From an archaeon (GTDB lineage: Archaea; Nanobdellota; Nanobdellia; SCGC-AAA011-G17; GW2011-AR17), in assembly GCA_023245755.1 (NCBI GenBank), contig JAHFJQ010000008.1:1-16106 (forward strand): DNA of 16,106 nt. The letters are read 5' to 3'. Positions 7,121 through 13,484 of this stretch are shown here, piece after piece. Positions within the stretch are counted from its first letter, which is position 1, and each line of letters opens with the position of its first letter. The notes beneath the pieces were generated by a model. That model saw only the letters and a program-made list of their open reading frames with translations. It was not told the origin of the DNA and did no database searches. Made by a program: the position numbers and the translations under genes.

Positions 7121-8114
7121 TCATTTCTTCCAAAATGTTTCTACTTCATCAACACGCCACTTAGGATTAATATCAAACTCTTTTTGTGCTCTCTCTCGCT
7201 CTAGCCAGCCTTGATAGGCAATCATCGCACCTTGATCACCAGCATATGCTAACGGCACAGTATAGGCTGTAACTCCTCTCTGTGCACACATTGCAGCAAG
7301 CATTTCAGAGAATCGTTTACTCGCAGCAACCCCTCCGATCAACAAAACTTCCTTCTTCTCACAATGTGCTAAAGCCCGCTCAGCAACCTCTAAAAGCATA
7401 GAAAAACACGTCTCTTGTAAAGAAAAGCAAAGATCTTCTTTTGCAATACCTTTTTTATAGAGCTGTATCGCTCGTGTCACAATTCCAGAGAAATCAACAT
7501 CCATTCCTTTTACTGAATAAGGCAGTTCCACATATTTTCCCTTCTTTGCCATTTCTTCCACCTTGGGTCCACCAGGAAAACCTAATCCTATTTCCCGTGC
7601 AAACTTATCAAAGGCATTTCCCACAGCAATAGAAAGTGCCTCACCAAAAACTCGATACTTATCCTCATGCACAATAACTTGCGTATTTGCTCCAGAACAA
7701 AAAAGAAAAATCGGATCTTGAGCACCAGTACAAAAAAGTCCAATTTCTAAATGTGCAACAATATGGTTAACGCCAATAATCTTGAGCTTATATTCCTGTG
7801 CAAGTGTAACTGCAAAATCTCGTTCAACAAGCAGTGCCGGAGCAAGTCCTGGGCCTTGTGTATAGGCAATAAGATCAATATCCTTCATAGTTAATTTCGC
7901 TTCTTCCAAAGCTTGAGCAAGAACTTTTTCTTTGACCTCTCTATGATGTTTTGCAACTTCATTAGGAATCATCCCGCCTTCCTTAGTCGTAAAGGTATCT
8001 CGAGCATTCGCTAATATTCTCTGTCCACTTCCTTCAAATATCCCAACACCAAAAGTATCTCTGCCTGTAGAGTGCAGTACCCTCGATGCCAAGAACATAA
8101 AAGGATTTCCTCAA
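7121..8114 (-). CDS. kae1: Kae1, tRNA N6-threonylcarbamoyladenosine transferase (interrupted by a 13-nt intron)
   Basis: Kae1 is the catalytic subunit of the KEOPS complex. It moves threonylcarbamoyl onto A37 of ANN-decoding tRNAs. Clear features are the metal-binding NHIVAH (His113, His117), GDQGAM (Asp289), TQGPGL and FPGGP. The start cannot be read in one frame: the unbroken ORF from the ATG at 8098 gives a non-family N-terminus (MFLASRVLHSTGRD...). LGIEGTA lies in another frame just upstream of TFGVGI. Joining 8114-8072 to 8058-7121 gives MRKSFYVLGIEGTAHTFGVG and 326 residues, normal for the family. The only usual start codon in that frame, between the stop at 8139-8141 and the motif, is TTG at 8114-8112. 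It overlaps the upstream gene's stop in TTGA, so translation is probably coupled. No good TATA box lies before it. Confidence 0.9.
8059..8071 (-). other. Putative 13-nt bulge-helix-bulge intron in kae1 pre-mRNA
   Basis: Intron TCTACAGGCAGAG on the minus strand. Outer helix: GGGTA (8082-8078) with TACTT (8057-8053), three Watson-Crick pairs plus two G-U. Central helix: CTGC (8077-8074) with GCAG (8064-8061), four perfect pairs. The bulges are ACT (8073-8071) and AGA (8060-8058). Archaeal splicing endonuclease cuts after the second base of each 3-nt bulge. Doing so here removes exactly 13 nt and joins GCAC to ATAC, giving codons Ala-His-Thr in the family consensus EGTAHTFG. The inner helix is missing: CTACAG could pair at most 2 bp over a 2-nt loop. 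It would therefore be a relaxed motif closed by a 9-nt loop. Confidence 0.8.
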
Positions 8115-9322
8115 ATTTGTAATTTCAACTTCCTCCGATTAATGCTTCTAACTCGAATAGCAATATTCTTCTCATAAAGGATCTTTTTAACTATTTCGGT
8201 TGGTCTTAAACCTTCTTTTAAGTAAGATTCAACGAGCTCAATCAAATCATCAGGCCAATGGCCAGGTATTCTATTCGCATAAAACAGCTTTTCAGTATGA
8301 ACATACCTATAGCTTTTTACTATAGGATTAAAAACGGGTAAAGTGTAAGCATCTTTATAATGAATCATAAGAACCCAAAGACCGTCTCTAGTTAAAAGTT
8401 TAGGCGTAGAATAAATGTTCAAAGAAGAAAGTATTCTCTGAATAAGATCCGTATTAGGTTGAGTTATAATCCCAACTTGATGGCTACTAAAATCAACAAA
8501 ACCATCAGAATCAGCTAAACCCTGAATAAAAGATACCTTAAATTCTCTAGGAGCCGTTAAGATCCATTCTAAATATATCTTATCATATGTTGTTAATTGT
8601 TGGTTTGATAGACCTAAAACTGTTCTATAAACCCACTGAAAAAAAGAAGAAGACTGAGAAATCCAAGTGTAAAAAGGGTAAGTATTCAGTTTTCCTGGAG
8701 GACAGTCCTTCTTTCTATCCATACTCAAACCTAAGCTCCTTACGCAAAAAGAAGTATACTCTCCAAGTTTTTCATTTGTAGGGAAAGCTTTGGAAAGGCG
8801 TATATGCACTCTTCTTGTAACACGATTCTTTCTTTGAATTCCCGTTTTACTAGAATCACCAACAAGCATTCCTAAGAAATAAGCAAAATAAATTTGTATC
8901 TCTTGAAAAGAACCTTTTCCAAGAATATTCTCTAACTGCTTTAGAACCAAGAGTATATGATCATAATTTGCAATGGAGTCTGGCACTTGTATCCAAGGAC
9001 CAGTAAACAAGCCGCCTCTTGTAGAGTTTAGAGATAACCACTTAGAACCTTCAAGGGGATAACCTAAAACCAGGAAGTTTTCTAATTGATGAATAATCAT
9101 AGGTTTTGAATTACCAGATATCCATTTTGAAAGAGAAGATTTTGAAAGCGAAAGTTCAGAAGCAATTATAGCAGGAGACATACCAAGAGAATTCCTAAGT
9201 ACTACAGCTCTATAATTCTCAAAGTTCTCCTGATCCTTCGCAGTGAGTGTAAAATCATAAAAACTATTCTCAAATAGGAGACTATTTCTCTGGTATAAAT
9301 CTTGAAGAAGGAGCTGTTGCAT
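8111..9322 (-). CDS. HTH-LAGLIDADG homing-endonuclease-like protein
   Basis: A 403-residue protein. An N-terminal helix-turn-helix occupies about 37-72 (IIASELSLSKSSLSKWISG). The core has two LAGLIDADG-type helices: FLGMLVGDS at 149-157 (Asp156) and FIQGLADSDG at 265-274 (Asp273), each followed by beta-rich sequence as in monomeric two-motif enzymes. A second HTH-like region lies at about 357-397 (ESYLKEGLRPTEIVKKILY). Acidic residues are present in both motifs, so nuclease activity is possible. No intein splice residues are seen: there is no N-terminal Cys/Ser block and no C-terminal His-Asn, and the ORF is out of frame with kae1. Its stop overlaps the likely kae1 TTG start. A TATA box 25.5 nt before its ATG appears to serve both genes. 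Confidence 0.85.
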   Translation of the reverse strand: MQQLLLQDLYQRNSLLFENSFYDFTLTAKDQENFENYRAVVLRNSLGMSPAIIASELSLSKSSLSKWISGNSKPMIIHQLENFLVLGYPLEGSKWLSLNSTRGGLFTGPWIQVPDSIANYDHILLVLKQLENILGKGSFQEIQIYFAYFLGMLVGDSSKTGIQRKNRVTRRVHIRLSKAFPTNEKLGEYTSFCVRSLGLSMDRKKDCPPGKLNTYPFYTWISQSSSFFQWVYRTVLGLSNQQLTTYDKIYLEWILTAPREFKVSFIQGLADSDGFVDFSSHQVGIITQPNTDLIQRILSSLNIYSTPKLLTRDGLWVLMIHYKDAYTLPVFNPIVKSYRYVHTEKLFYANRIPGHWPDDLIELVESYLKEGLRPTEIVKKILYEKNIAIRVRSINRRKLKLQI

Positions 9323-9343
9323 AATTCAGACAAGCAAAAAGAG

Positions 9344-9351
9344 ATTATAAA
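9344..9351 (-). promoter_or_regulatory. TATA box for the endonuclease-like gene and kae1
   Basis: Minus-strand core TTTATAAT, centred 25.5 nt before the ATG at 9322. It is the only convincing TATA box upstream of kae1 on this strand, so kae1 is probably transcribed through the endonuclease gene. Confidence 0.6.
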
Positions 9352-9352
9352 T

Positions 9353-9372
9353 CTGGCGCAGACACGTGCCGG
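9353..9372 (-). other. GC-rich inverted repeat just upstream of the TATA box
   Basis: CTGGCGC and GTGCCGG pair over 7 bp (two G-U) around a 6-nt loop, an unusually GC-rich patch for this window. It lies between the end of the DUF5680-like gene and the TATA box at 9344. It could end the upstream transcript or be an operator for the endonuclease-kae1 promoter; the sequence does not decide. Confidence 0.35.
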
Positions 9373-9392
9373 ATGTCCAGCAGAATATATCC

Positions 9393-9872
9393 TTACTTAG
9401 AAATAATCAGTCCACCAATATATCTTTGTCTAAAAACTTCTTTTCCTCTATAAGAAATAGACTCAGTTCCAACAAAATCAGTAAGATCCCCAGAACTGGA
9501 ATCACTATAAGAAAAATCACCTTCCTGAAAAAATCTAGGTCCTCGAAAAGGTCGAGAAACTTCTACTCGTAATAATACTTGTTTTAAAAAGGTAAATGTT
9601 CTTTTTGCAAAGACAGTATCCCCATGAAATTCAGGTAACATTCCACCACTATACGCCATTGCCCACACAGGAACACCTTGATAACGAACAACTTCTTGTC
9701 CAGGAGCAAGAAAAAAGCCAGAATAACTATCTCTATAATACCAGTCCCCTTCAATGAATTCTAATTCTTTAAATCCAGGTCTTTGTGAAGAGACTTCACT
9801 TCCTTCACCAGCATATGCCTGTACTTTTGCTCTCACTAAAAATCGAGCTAACACATCTAAGTCCATATTCAT
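9393..9872 (-). CDS. DUF5680-like protein
   Basis: A 159-residue soluble protein. It resembles the DUF5680 family: an N-terminal helix (LDVLARFLVRAKVQAYAGEG), then SSQRPGFKELEFIEGDWYYR, a G-EVV-Y-G-PVW-M segment and a C-terminal beta region (EVFRQRYIGGLI). The function of the family is unknown; the fold is probably a compact alpha+beta domain. The ATG at 9872 is 27.5 nt from a TATA core at 9896-9903, so it is preferred over the second Met two codons on. The family match is from memory of its pattern. Confidence 0.7.
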   Translation of the reverse strand: MNMDLDVLARFLVRAKVQAYAGEGSEVSSQRPGFKELEFIEGDWYYRDSYSGFFLAPGQEVVRYQGVPVWAMAYSGGMLPEFHGDTVFAKRTFTFLKQVLLRVEVSRPFRGPRFFQEGDFSYSDSSSGDLTDFVGTESISYRGKEVFRQRYIGGLIISK

Positions 9873-9895
9873 AAGAAAAAAGAAAAAAAAAGAAG

Positions 9896-9903
9896 TTTAA
9901 AAG
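9896..9903 (-). promoter_or_regulatory. TATA box for the DUF5680-like gene
   Basis: Minus-strand core CTTTTAAA, centred 27.5 nt before the ATG at 9872. It lies in the gap between the DoxX-like stop and this gene. Confidence 0.5.
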
Positions 9904-9908
9904 GTTAT

Positions 9909-10289
9909 CTAAGGAACTAGAGCGTATGCTCCAACGTTCCCAAGGAAGATAGCAAGGCATGCACAAAGTAAGATGAAATCAAACTCCCATCCCATTTTAT
10001 CCATTGCAAAGAAAGGAGTTTTCCACTTTACAATTTTAAAGTAGAGTGCTCCAACCATTACAAGTGCAAGTGCAAGTGCCCCATAAGGTGCATATACTCC
10101 CGCAACTACAGAAAGTGCACCAACAAACTCAACAAGCCCTAAAAGAAGAACTTGCCAAGATTGCCAGCCTAAACCTTTTGCCATCATTCCAGGTGCCTTT
10201 AGTTTCCCAAATCCATGATGAAGGAAAACAACTCCTATACCAAAGCGGAGAACTAAAAGGCCCATATCAATATTTACTGGTAATGCCAT
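9909..10289 (-). CDS. DoxX-family membrane protein
   Basis: A 126-residue protein with about four membrane helices: GLLVLRFGIGVVFLHHGFGK, a second near VLLLGLVEFVGALSVVAGV, then ALALALVMVGALYFKI, then FILLCACLAIFLGNVGAYAL. The LRFGIGVVFLHHGFGKL start and GL.EF.GAL.VV.G pattern are characteristic of DoxX-like proteins, which include a subunit of thiosulfate:quinone oxidoreductase and many redox-associated members of unknown role. The frame opens at 10301, but a strong TATA box 26.5 nt before the ATG at 10289 makes that the likely leaderless start (MALPVNIDMG). It is one of several redox-linked genes in the window. Confidence 0.82.
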   Translation of the reverse strand: MALPVNIDMGLLVLRFGIGVVFLHHGFGKLKAPGMMAKGLGWQSWQVLLLGLVEFVGALSVVAGVYAPYGALALALVMVGALYFKIVKWKTPFFAMDKMGWEFDFILLCACLAIFLGNVGAYALVP

Positions 10290-10311
10290 ACCAAAAAGCA
10301 AGGGAGGAAAA

Positions 10312-10319
10312 TATATAAA
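10312..10319 (-). promoter_or_regulatory. TATA box for doxX-like gene, possibly bidirectional
   Basis: TATATAAA on the plus strand, TTTATATA on the minus strand. On the minus strand it is centred 26.5 nt before the ATG at 10289. Read on the plus strand it would start transcription near 10342, 15 nt before the small Cys-rich ORF at 10357, so one element may serve both. Confidence 0.5.
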
Positions 10320-10356
10320 CCTTTGTTACTACAGAAAAAGCATTATTCTTCGAGAA

Positions 10357-10536
10357 ATGGTAAAGAGTATTAAAGCACCAAAGAATTACGAAAGAGTCCG
10401 AAATCGCTTCGTACATATTCAAGAATACGAATGTGTTACCTGTTGGTCTCGCTCCACAGAACCCATAGTCTGTTGTGGAAAAAAAATGCCTGTAACACAT
10501 AAACACACAGATAAAGACTGTAAAGGTTGCTGCTAA
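10357..10536 (+). CDS. Small Cys/His-rich putative zinc-binding protein
   Basis: A 59-residue ORF filling the gap between the DoxX-like gene and the next lipoprotein. Its metal-ligand candidates are Cys26-x2-Cys29, Cys39-Cys40, His48-x-His50 and Cys55-x2-Cys58-Cys59: seven Cys and two His in 34 residues. Residues 1-25 are basic (KSIKAPKNYERVRNRFVH). This is the look of a zinc-ribbon or other small metal-binding protein, which could bind RNA or DNA, or handle metal. No known family is recognised. The chance of such a ligand pattern in a non-coding gap is small, but a shadow of unknown function cannot be excluded. No ribosome site is visible; the likely promoter is the shared TATA at 10312-10319. 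Confidence 0.6.
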   Translation: MVKSIKAPKNYERVRNRFVHIQEYECVTCWSRSTEPIVCCGKKMPVTHKHTDKDCKGCC

Positions 10537-10538
10537 AA

Positions 10539-10546
10539 TTAATAAA
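10539..10546 (+). promoter_or_regulatory. TATA box for the 351-residue lipoprotein gene
   Basis: Core TTAATAAA, centred 26.5 nt before the ATG at 10569. It lies immediately after the stop of the small Cys-rich ORF. Confidence 0.5.
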
Positions 10547-10568
10547 CTCATAGATCATAAGAAAGGAT

Positions 10569-11624
10569 ATGAAAAGACTCGGCATCTTTTTTTGTATCCT
10601 GCTAGTACTCTGCGCATGTACTATAGAAAAAGAGTCTTCTAATGAAGAAACAAATTCAGAAGAACAAACCACACAAGAAACAAAGGAGTATACTTTTGAC
10701 AAAACATATTTTCTTTTTACCATTAATACACAAGACTGGGTCTATCCACAAGAAAGTGTAGATACAATGAAGAGGATTATGGATATTCATGAAAAATATC
10801 AAGTCCCTCTAGATATATACCTAGACGACCAAATATTTCAATACTATGCATATAACGCACCAGAACTTATAGAACGATTTAAGGACTCAGAAATGGTCGC
10901 AATTTCCTATCATGTACGTGCGCCACATCCTACAGATATCGATTACTGGAATTTAAATGAAAAAACAGACACAGAAGAGCTATATAATTTTCTACTCCCC
11001 TATGAAGAACACAAATTAGATCTAGAAACTGGAGAAGTTGATTACTCCATGCCTGGAGGCTATCAATTTGTAAAAGATACCATTGGATATGCTCCAATTG
11101 TTGTTCCTATGAAGAGTGATTCATCAAGTGTAGATGAAACGATGGCAAGAATTTATAGTGAAAAGGGAGCAACCTGGACCTTATTACATAAAAAAGAAAT
11201 AAAGTTAGGAGAACAAGAACAAGGGTTATATCTTCGCCCAGAAAGTGTAGAAATAAAAATGTATGACAATTATGAAAAATATACGCAAGGTTCATCAGCA
11301 GAAGAAATTATTCTAGCAACAATGGAAGAGGAAAAAGTAACAGCAGGAGAATACGCTTTTGTAAATTTAAAAATGCATGAAAATAACTTCATTGAAGGAG
11401 ACGGAACTGCTGCATATTGGGAAGTGTATGGGACGGATAAAAACCCACCTTTTGATCTCAGTCTTGCATATACTGTTCCTATATGGCCAGAAGAAGACAG
11501 AGAAAGAATGTTTCAAATGTATGAAGATGCCGTACAATATGTGAGTGAACATCCAGAATTATATAGCACAATAAATGCAAAAGATCTAGATCCATTACTC
11601 AAAGCAAGTCAAGAAAACGTTTAA
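10569..11624 (+). CDS. Putative lipoprotein, possibly polysaccharide-deacetylase-like
   Basis: A 351-residue exported protein. A short hydrophobic signal ends in a lipobox-like LCAC (Cys17), suggesting lipid anchoring. A Ser/Glu/Thr-rich tether follows at about 19-40. The folded part begins YTFDKTYFLFTINTQDWVYP, then has helix IMDIHEKYQVPLDIYLDD and VAISYHVRAPHP. This alternation, with an early Asp and a later paired-His-like segment, recalls NodB-type deacetylase or related TIM-barrel enzymes acting on surface glycans. The match is weak and catalytic residues cannot be assigned with certainty. Its stop lies 26 nt before the cupredoxin lipoprotein and overlaps that gene's TATA box. An uncharacterised secreted family is equally possible. 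Confidence 0.65.
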   Translation: MKRLGIFFCILLVLCACTIEKESSNEETNSEEQTTQETKEYTFDKTYFLFTINTQDWVYPQESVDTMKRIMDIHEKYQVPLDIYLDDQIFQYYAYNAPELIERFKDSEMVAISYHVRAPHPTDIDYWNLNEKTDTEELYNFLLPYEEHKLDLETGEVDYSMPGGYQFVKDTIGYAPIVVPMKSDSSSVDETMARIYSEKGATWTLLHKKEIKLGEQEQGLYLRPESVEIKMYDNYEKYTQGSSAEEIILATMEEEKVTAGEYAFVNLKMHENNFIEGDGTAAYWEVYGTDKNPPFDLSLAYTVPIWPEEDRERMFQMYEDAVQYVSEHPELYSTINAKDLDPLLKASQENV

Positions 11625-11627
11625 ATA
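11620..11627 (+). promoter_or_regulatory. TATA box for the cupredoxin gene, overlapping the previous stop codon
   Basis: Core TTTAAATA, centred 26.5 nt before the ATG at 11650. The TAA stop of the preceding gene (11622-11624) lies inside it, so the promoter and the end of the coding sequence share bases. Confidence 0.55.
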
Positions 11628-11649
11628 ACAGAAAAGCTTCTACTAGTGC

Positions 11650-12150
11650 ATGAAAAGAGACGTACAACTCCTCCTCCTTATAGGAATGACCTTGTTTTTA
11701 TTATCAGCATGTACACAACAAGCATCAGTAGAAACAAGCACACAAGACACAGCGGAAGAAACATCTTCTTCTATAGACTCAACAAATGAGGAAATAAGCA
11801 CCGACTCTGAAACAACGCAAGAAGACACAACAAGCTCACCAGAAGGAAGTACTTCTGAGAATATTATAACTATCACTTCATCAGGTTTCAGTCCAAGTAC
11901 ACTTACAGTAGCTCAGGGAACAACAGTAACCTTTGTAAACGAAGATTCCAGTGCACACAGGCCAGCATCAAATCCACATCCTTCACATACAGGATATCCA
12001 GAAGAAGGTACCTGTTCAGGTTCTGCATTTGATTCTTGTACAAACCTTGCAGAAGGAGAATCTTGGTCGTTTACATTTAACCAAATTGGTGAATGGGGCT
12101 ACCACGACCATTTAAACTCAGGACTTTCTGGGACAATCATTGTAGAATAA
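11650..12150 (+). CDS. Cupredoxin-domain lipoprotein
   Basis: A 166-residue exported protein. The signal ends in a perfect lipobox LSAC (Cys21), followed by a long Thr/Ser/Glu tether (22-70). The cupredoxin-like beta domain spans about 71-166, with GFSPSTLTVAQGTTVTFVNED, then the His-rich AHRPASNPHPSHTGYP, FDSC, and the ending YHDHLNSGLSGTIIV. Candidate copper ligands are His103, His110, His113, His152 and His154. The type 1 site Cys and Met of plastocyanin-like proteins are not in the last loop, where YHDHLN replaces the usual Cys-x-x-His. It is thus more likely a non-blue copper-binding variant, acting outside the cell in copper handling or electron transfer. Cys122 and Cys130 may form a disulfide. 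Confidence 0.85.
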   Translation: MKRDVQLLLLIGMTLFLLSACTQQASVETSTQDTAEETSSSIDSTNEEISTDSETTQEDTTSSPEGSTSENIITITSSGFSPSTLTVAQGTTVTFVNEDSSAHRPASNPHPSHTGYPEEGTCSGSAFDSCTNLAEGESWSFTFNQIGEWGYHDHLNSGLSGTIIVE

Positions 12151-12163
12151 TTTTTTTATTTTT
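12151..12163 (+). terminator. T-rich terminator after the cupredoxin gene
   Basis: A run of T interrupted by one A follows the stop codon directly. It may also overlap promoter elements of the glycosyltransferase. Confidence 0.5.
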
Positions 12164-12178
12164 ATAAAAAAGAGAGAC

Positions 12179-12186
12179 TTTATAAT
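12179..12186 (+). promoter_or_regulatory. TATA box candidate for the glycosyltransferase
   Basis: TTTATAAT, predicting transcription at about 12209, 6 nt before the ATG at 12215. It overlaps the alternative ATG at 12185, which argues against that upstream start. A second AT-rich candidate lies at 12157-12168. Confidence 0.4.
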
Positions 12187-12214
12187 GCAAAAAGAACAGT
12201 CTTGTAGCAGAGCC

Positions 12215-13423
12215 ATGAAAATTGCTATTTTTACAGACACATTTCTTCCCAAGTACGATGGCATTGTCACATCAACGCTAAATCTGGCAACAGGACTTGC
12301 TGACAAAGGGCATAAAATATATATCATTACTGCAAGAAACGGAAAACAACCAGAATTTGAATATAAAAATGTTACTGTAAAAAGAGTAAGAGGAATTCCA
12401 GGAGGATTTTATCCAGAATTCCATATGACAAATATTTTAAGCATAAGACTTATACGATATTTAAAAAAAGAGGGCATAGAACTTATTCATTTTCAGACTC
12501 CAATTACACTTGGAATTCAAGCAATTCTCAGTGCAAAATATCTCAAACTTCCATTAGTAGGCACTTTTCACACATTCATTACAGATGAAGAATACCTTAA
12601 GCACGTTCGTTTAAACAAACCATACATGAAAAAAGTCGCATGGGCATACATTAGAGCCTACTATAACCGCCCACAATTAGTTACAGTACCTTCAGAGAGT
12701 GCAAAACAAGAACTATACGCAAATGGGATTACAAAACCTATAAAGGTTATCTCTAATGGTATTAACCTGAGCATATTTGATACCTCCAAAGCAAAAGAAA
12801 TGCATGAAAAATATAACCACAAAGGAAAAATTCTCCTTTTTGTAGGAAGAATTGCCCATGAAAAAAATTTAGACTACCTTCTTGACTGCTTCAAAATAAT
12901 TCTCAAAGAGCTACCCAATACAAAACTTCTTATTATTGGTGATGGACCTCAAATCGGAGAAATAAGAGAAAGGATAAAAAAAGAAAAAGGAGAAGAAAAT
13001 ATTATTCTTTTAGGACAAATTCCCCATGAAGAACTGACAAAATCATCTCTTATTGCAGCAGCAGACGTATTTGTAACTGCTTCACTCACAGAAAACCAGC
13101 CTATGACCCTATTAGAAGCACAAGCAAATGGAACTGTATGTGTAGGAATAAACACGAAAGGAATCAAAGATGTCATCCGCAATGGCTATAACGGTTTTCT
13201 TGCAGAAAGCGATAACAAAAAAGACTTTGCAAATAAAGTGCTCATGGTACTCAAAGATGACAAACTAAGACAAAAAATGGAAAAGTGCGCGAAAGAAGAA
13301 GCAAAGAAATATGAATATCATAATATCATCAATATTTGGGAGCAAGAATATCTTAGGCTAATAAAAGAGAAAGAAACCAGCCCTAACCCAAAAAGAAAAA
13401 AAGGACATTCTAAGCCTTTGTAA
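12215..13423 (+). CDS. GT4-family glycosyltransferase
   Basis: A 402-residue GT-B fold enzyme of family GT4, which transfers sugar from a nucleotide-sugar donor to a lipid or glycan. The N-terminal domain starts MKIAIFTDTFLPKYDGIVTS and carries HFQTP and GTFHT. The C-terminal domain has LLFVGRIAHEKNLDYLL, GDGP, and the donor-site E-x7-E in LTENQPMTLLEA. The frame opens at 12185, but the family begins at MKIAIF and the TATA box falls inside the upstream segment. The 12215 ATG is therefore preferred; the 10-residue longer form is the alternative. The Lys-rich tail suggests membrane contact. It may make surface polysaccharide or glycolipid alongside the neighbouring envelope proteins. Confidence 0.88.
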   Translation: MKIAIFTDTFLPKYDGIVTSTLNLATGLADKGHKIYIITARNGKQPEFEYKNVTVKRVRGIPGGFYPEFHMTNILSIRLIRYLKKEGIELIHFQTPITLGIQAILSAKYLKLPLVGTFHTFITDEEYLKHVRLNKPYMKKVAWAYIRAYYNRPQLVTVPSESAKQELYANGITKPIKVISNGINLSIFDTSKAKEMHEKYNHKGKILLFVGRIAHEKNLDYLLDCFKIILKELPNTKLLIIGDGPQIGEIRERIKKEKGEENIILLGQIPHEELTKSSLIAAADVFVTASLTENQPMTLLEAQANGTVCVGINTKGIKDVIRNGYNGFLAESDNKKDFANKVLMVLKDDKLRQKMEKCAKEEAKKYEYHNIINIWEQEYLRLIKEKETSPNPKRKKGHSKPL

Positions 13424-13455
13424 ACAAAAAAGACGAAGAAATTTCTCCGACACAA

Positions 13456-13463
13456 TTATAAAT
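13456..13463 (+). promoter_or_regulatory. TATA box for the 97-residue gene
   Basis: Core TTATAAAT, centred about 25.5 nt before the ATG at 13485. Confidence 0.55.
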
Positions 13464-13484
13464 CCAAAAAAGAAGAAGAAAAAC

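Noticed and set aside
8059..8071. The 13-nt segment as a plain sequencing or assembly error
   Set aside because: Not fully excluded, but an error would not be expected to create both helices, two 3-nt bulges and cut sites that give the consensus exactly.
7121..8098. Kae1 read as an uninterrupted 325-residue ORF from ATG 8098
   Set aside because: Its first ~13 residues do not fit the family, whose motif LGIEGTA is present in the DNA in another frame and is joined properly by removing 13 nt.
8099..9322. The whole endonuclease ORF as an intron of kae1, with a tiny first exon at ATG 9322
   Set aside because: A 9-nt complementarity exists (TTCTTCAAG at 9309-9301 with 8115-8107), but I could not build a bulge-helix-bulge with correct bulges and a reading-frame-restoring joint. 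The downstream TTG start explains the arrangement more simply.
8111..9322. Intein in Kae1
   Set aside because: The ORF lacks intein splice-junction residues, is out of frame with kae1, and has its own start and stop.
9353..9380. tRNA or other structured RNA gene at the GC-rich patch
   Set aside because: Only a short hairpin is present. No cloverleaf, T-loop or anticodon arm can be drawn.
10046..10318. Plus-strand 90-codon frame inside the doxX-like gene
   Set aside because: Low-complexity antisense shadow of a gene with clear membrane helices and promoter.
10267..10723. Minus-strand frames of 94 and 95 codons opposite the small Cys-rich and lipoprotein genes
   Set aside because: Phe/Ser/Cys-rich antisense shadows without promoter or family features. 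The plus strand carries the better-supported genes.
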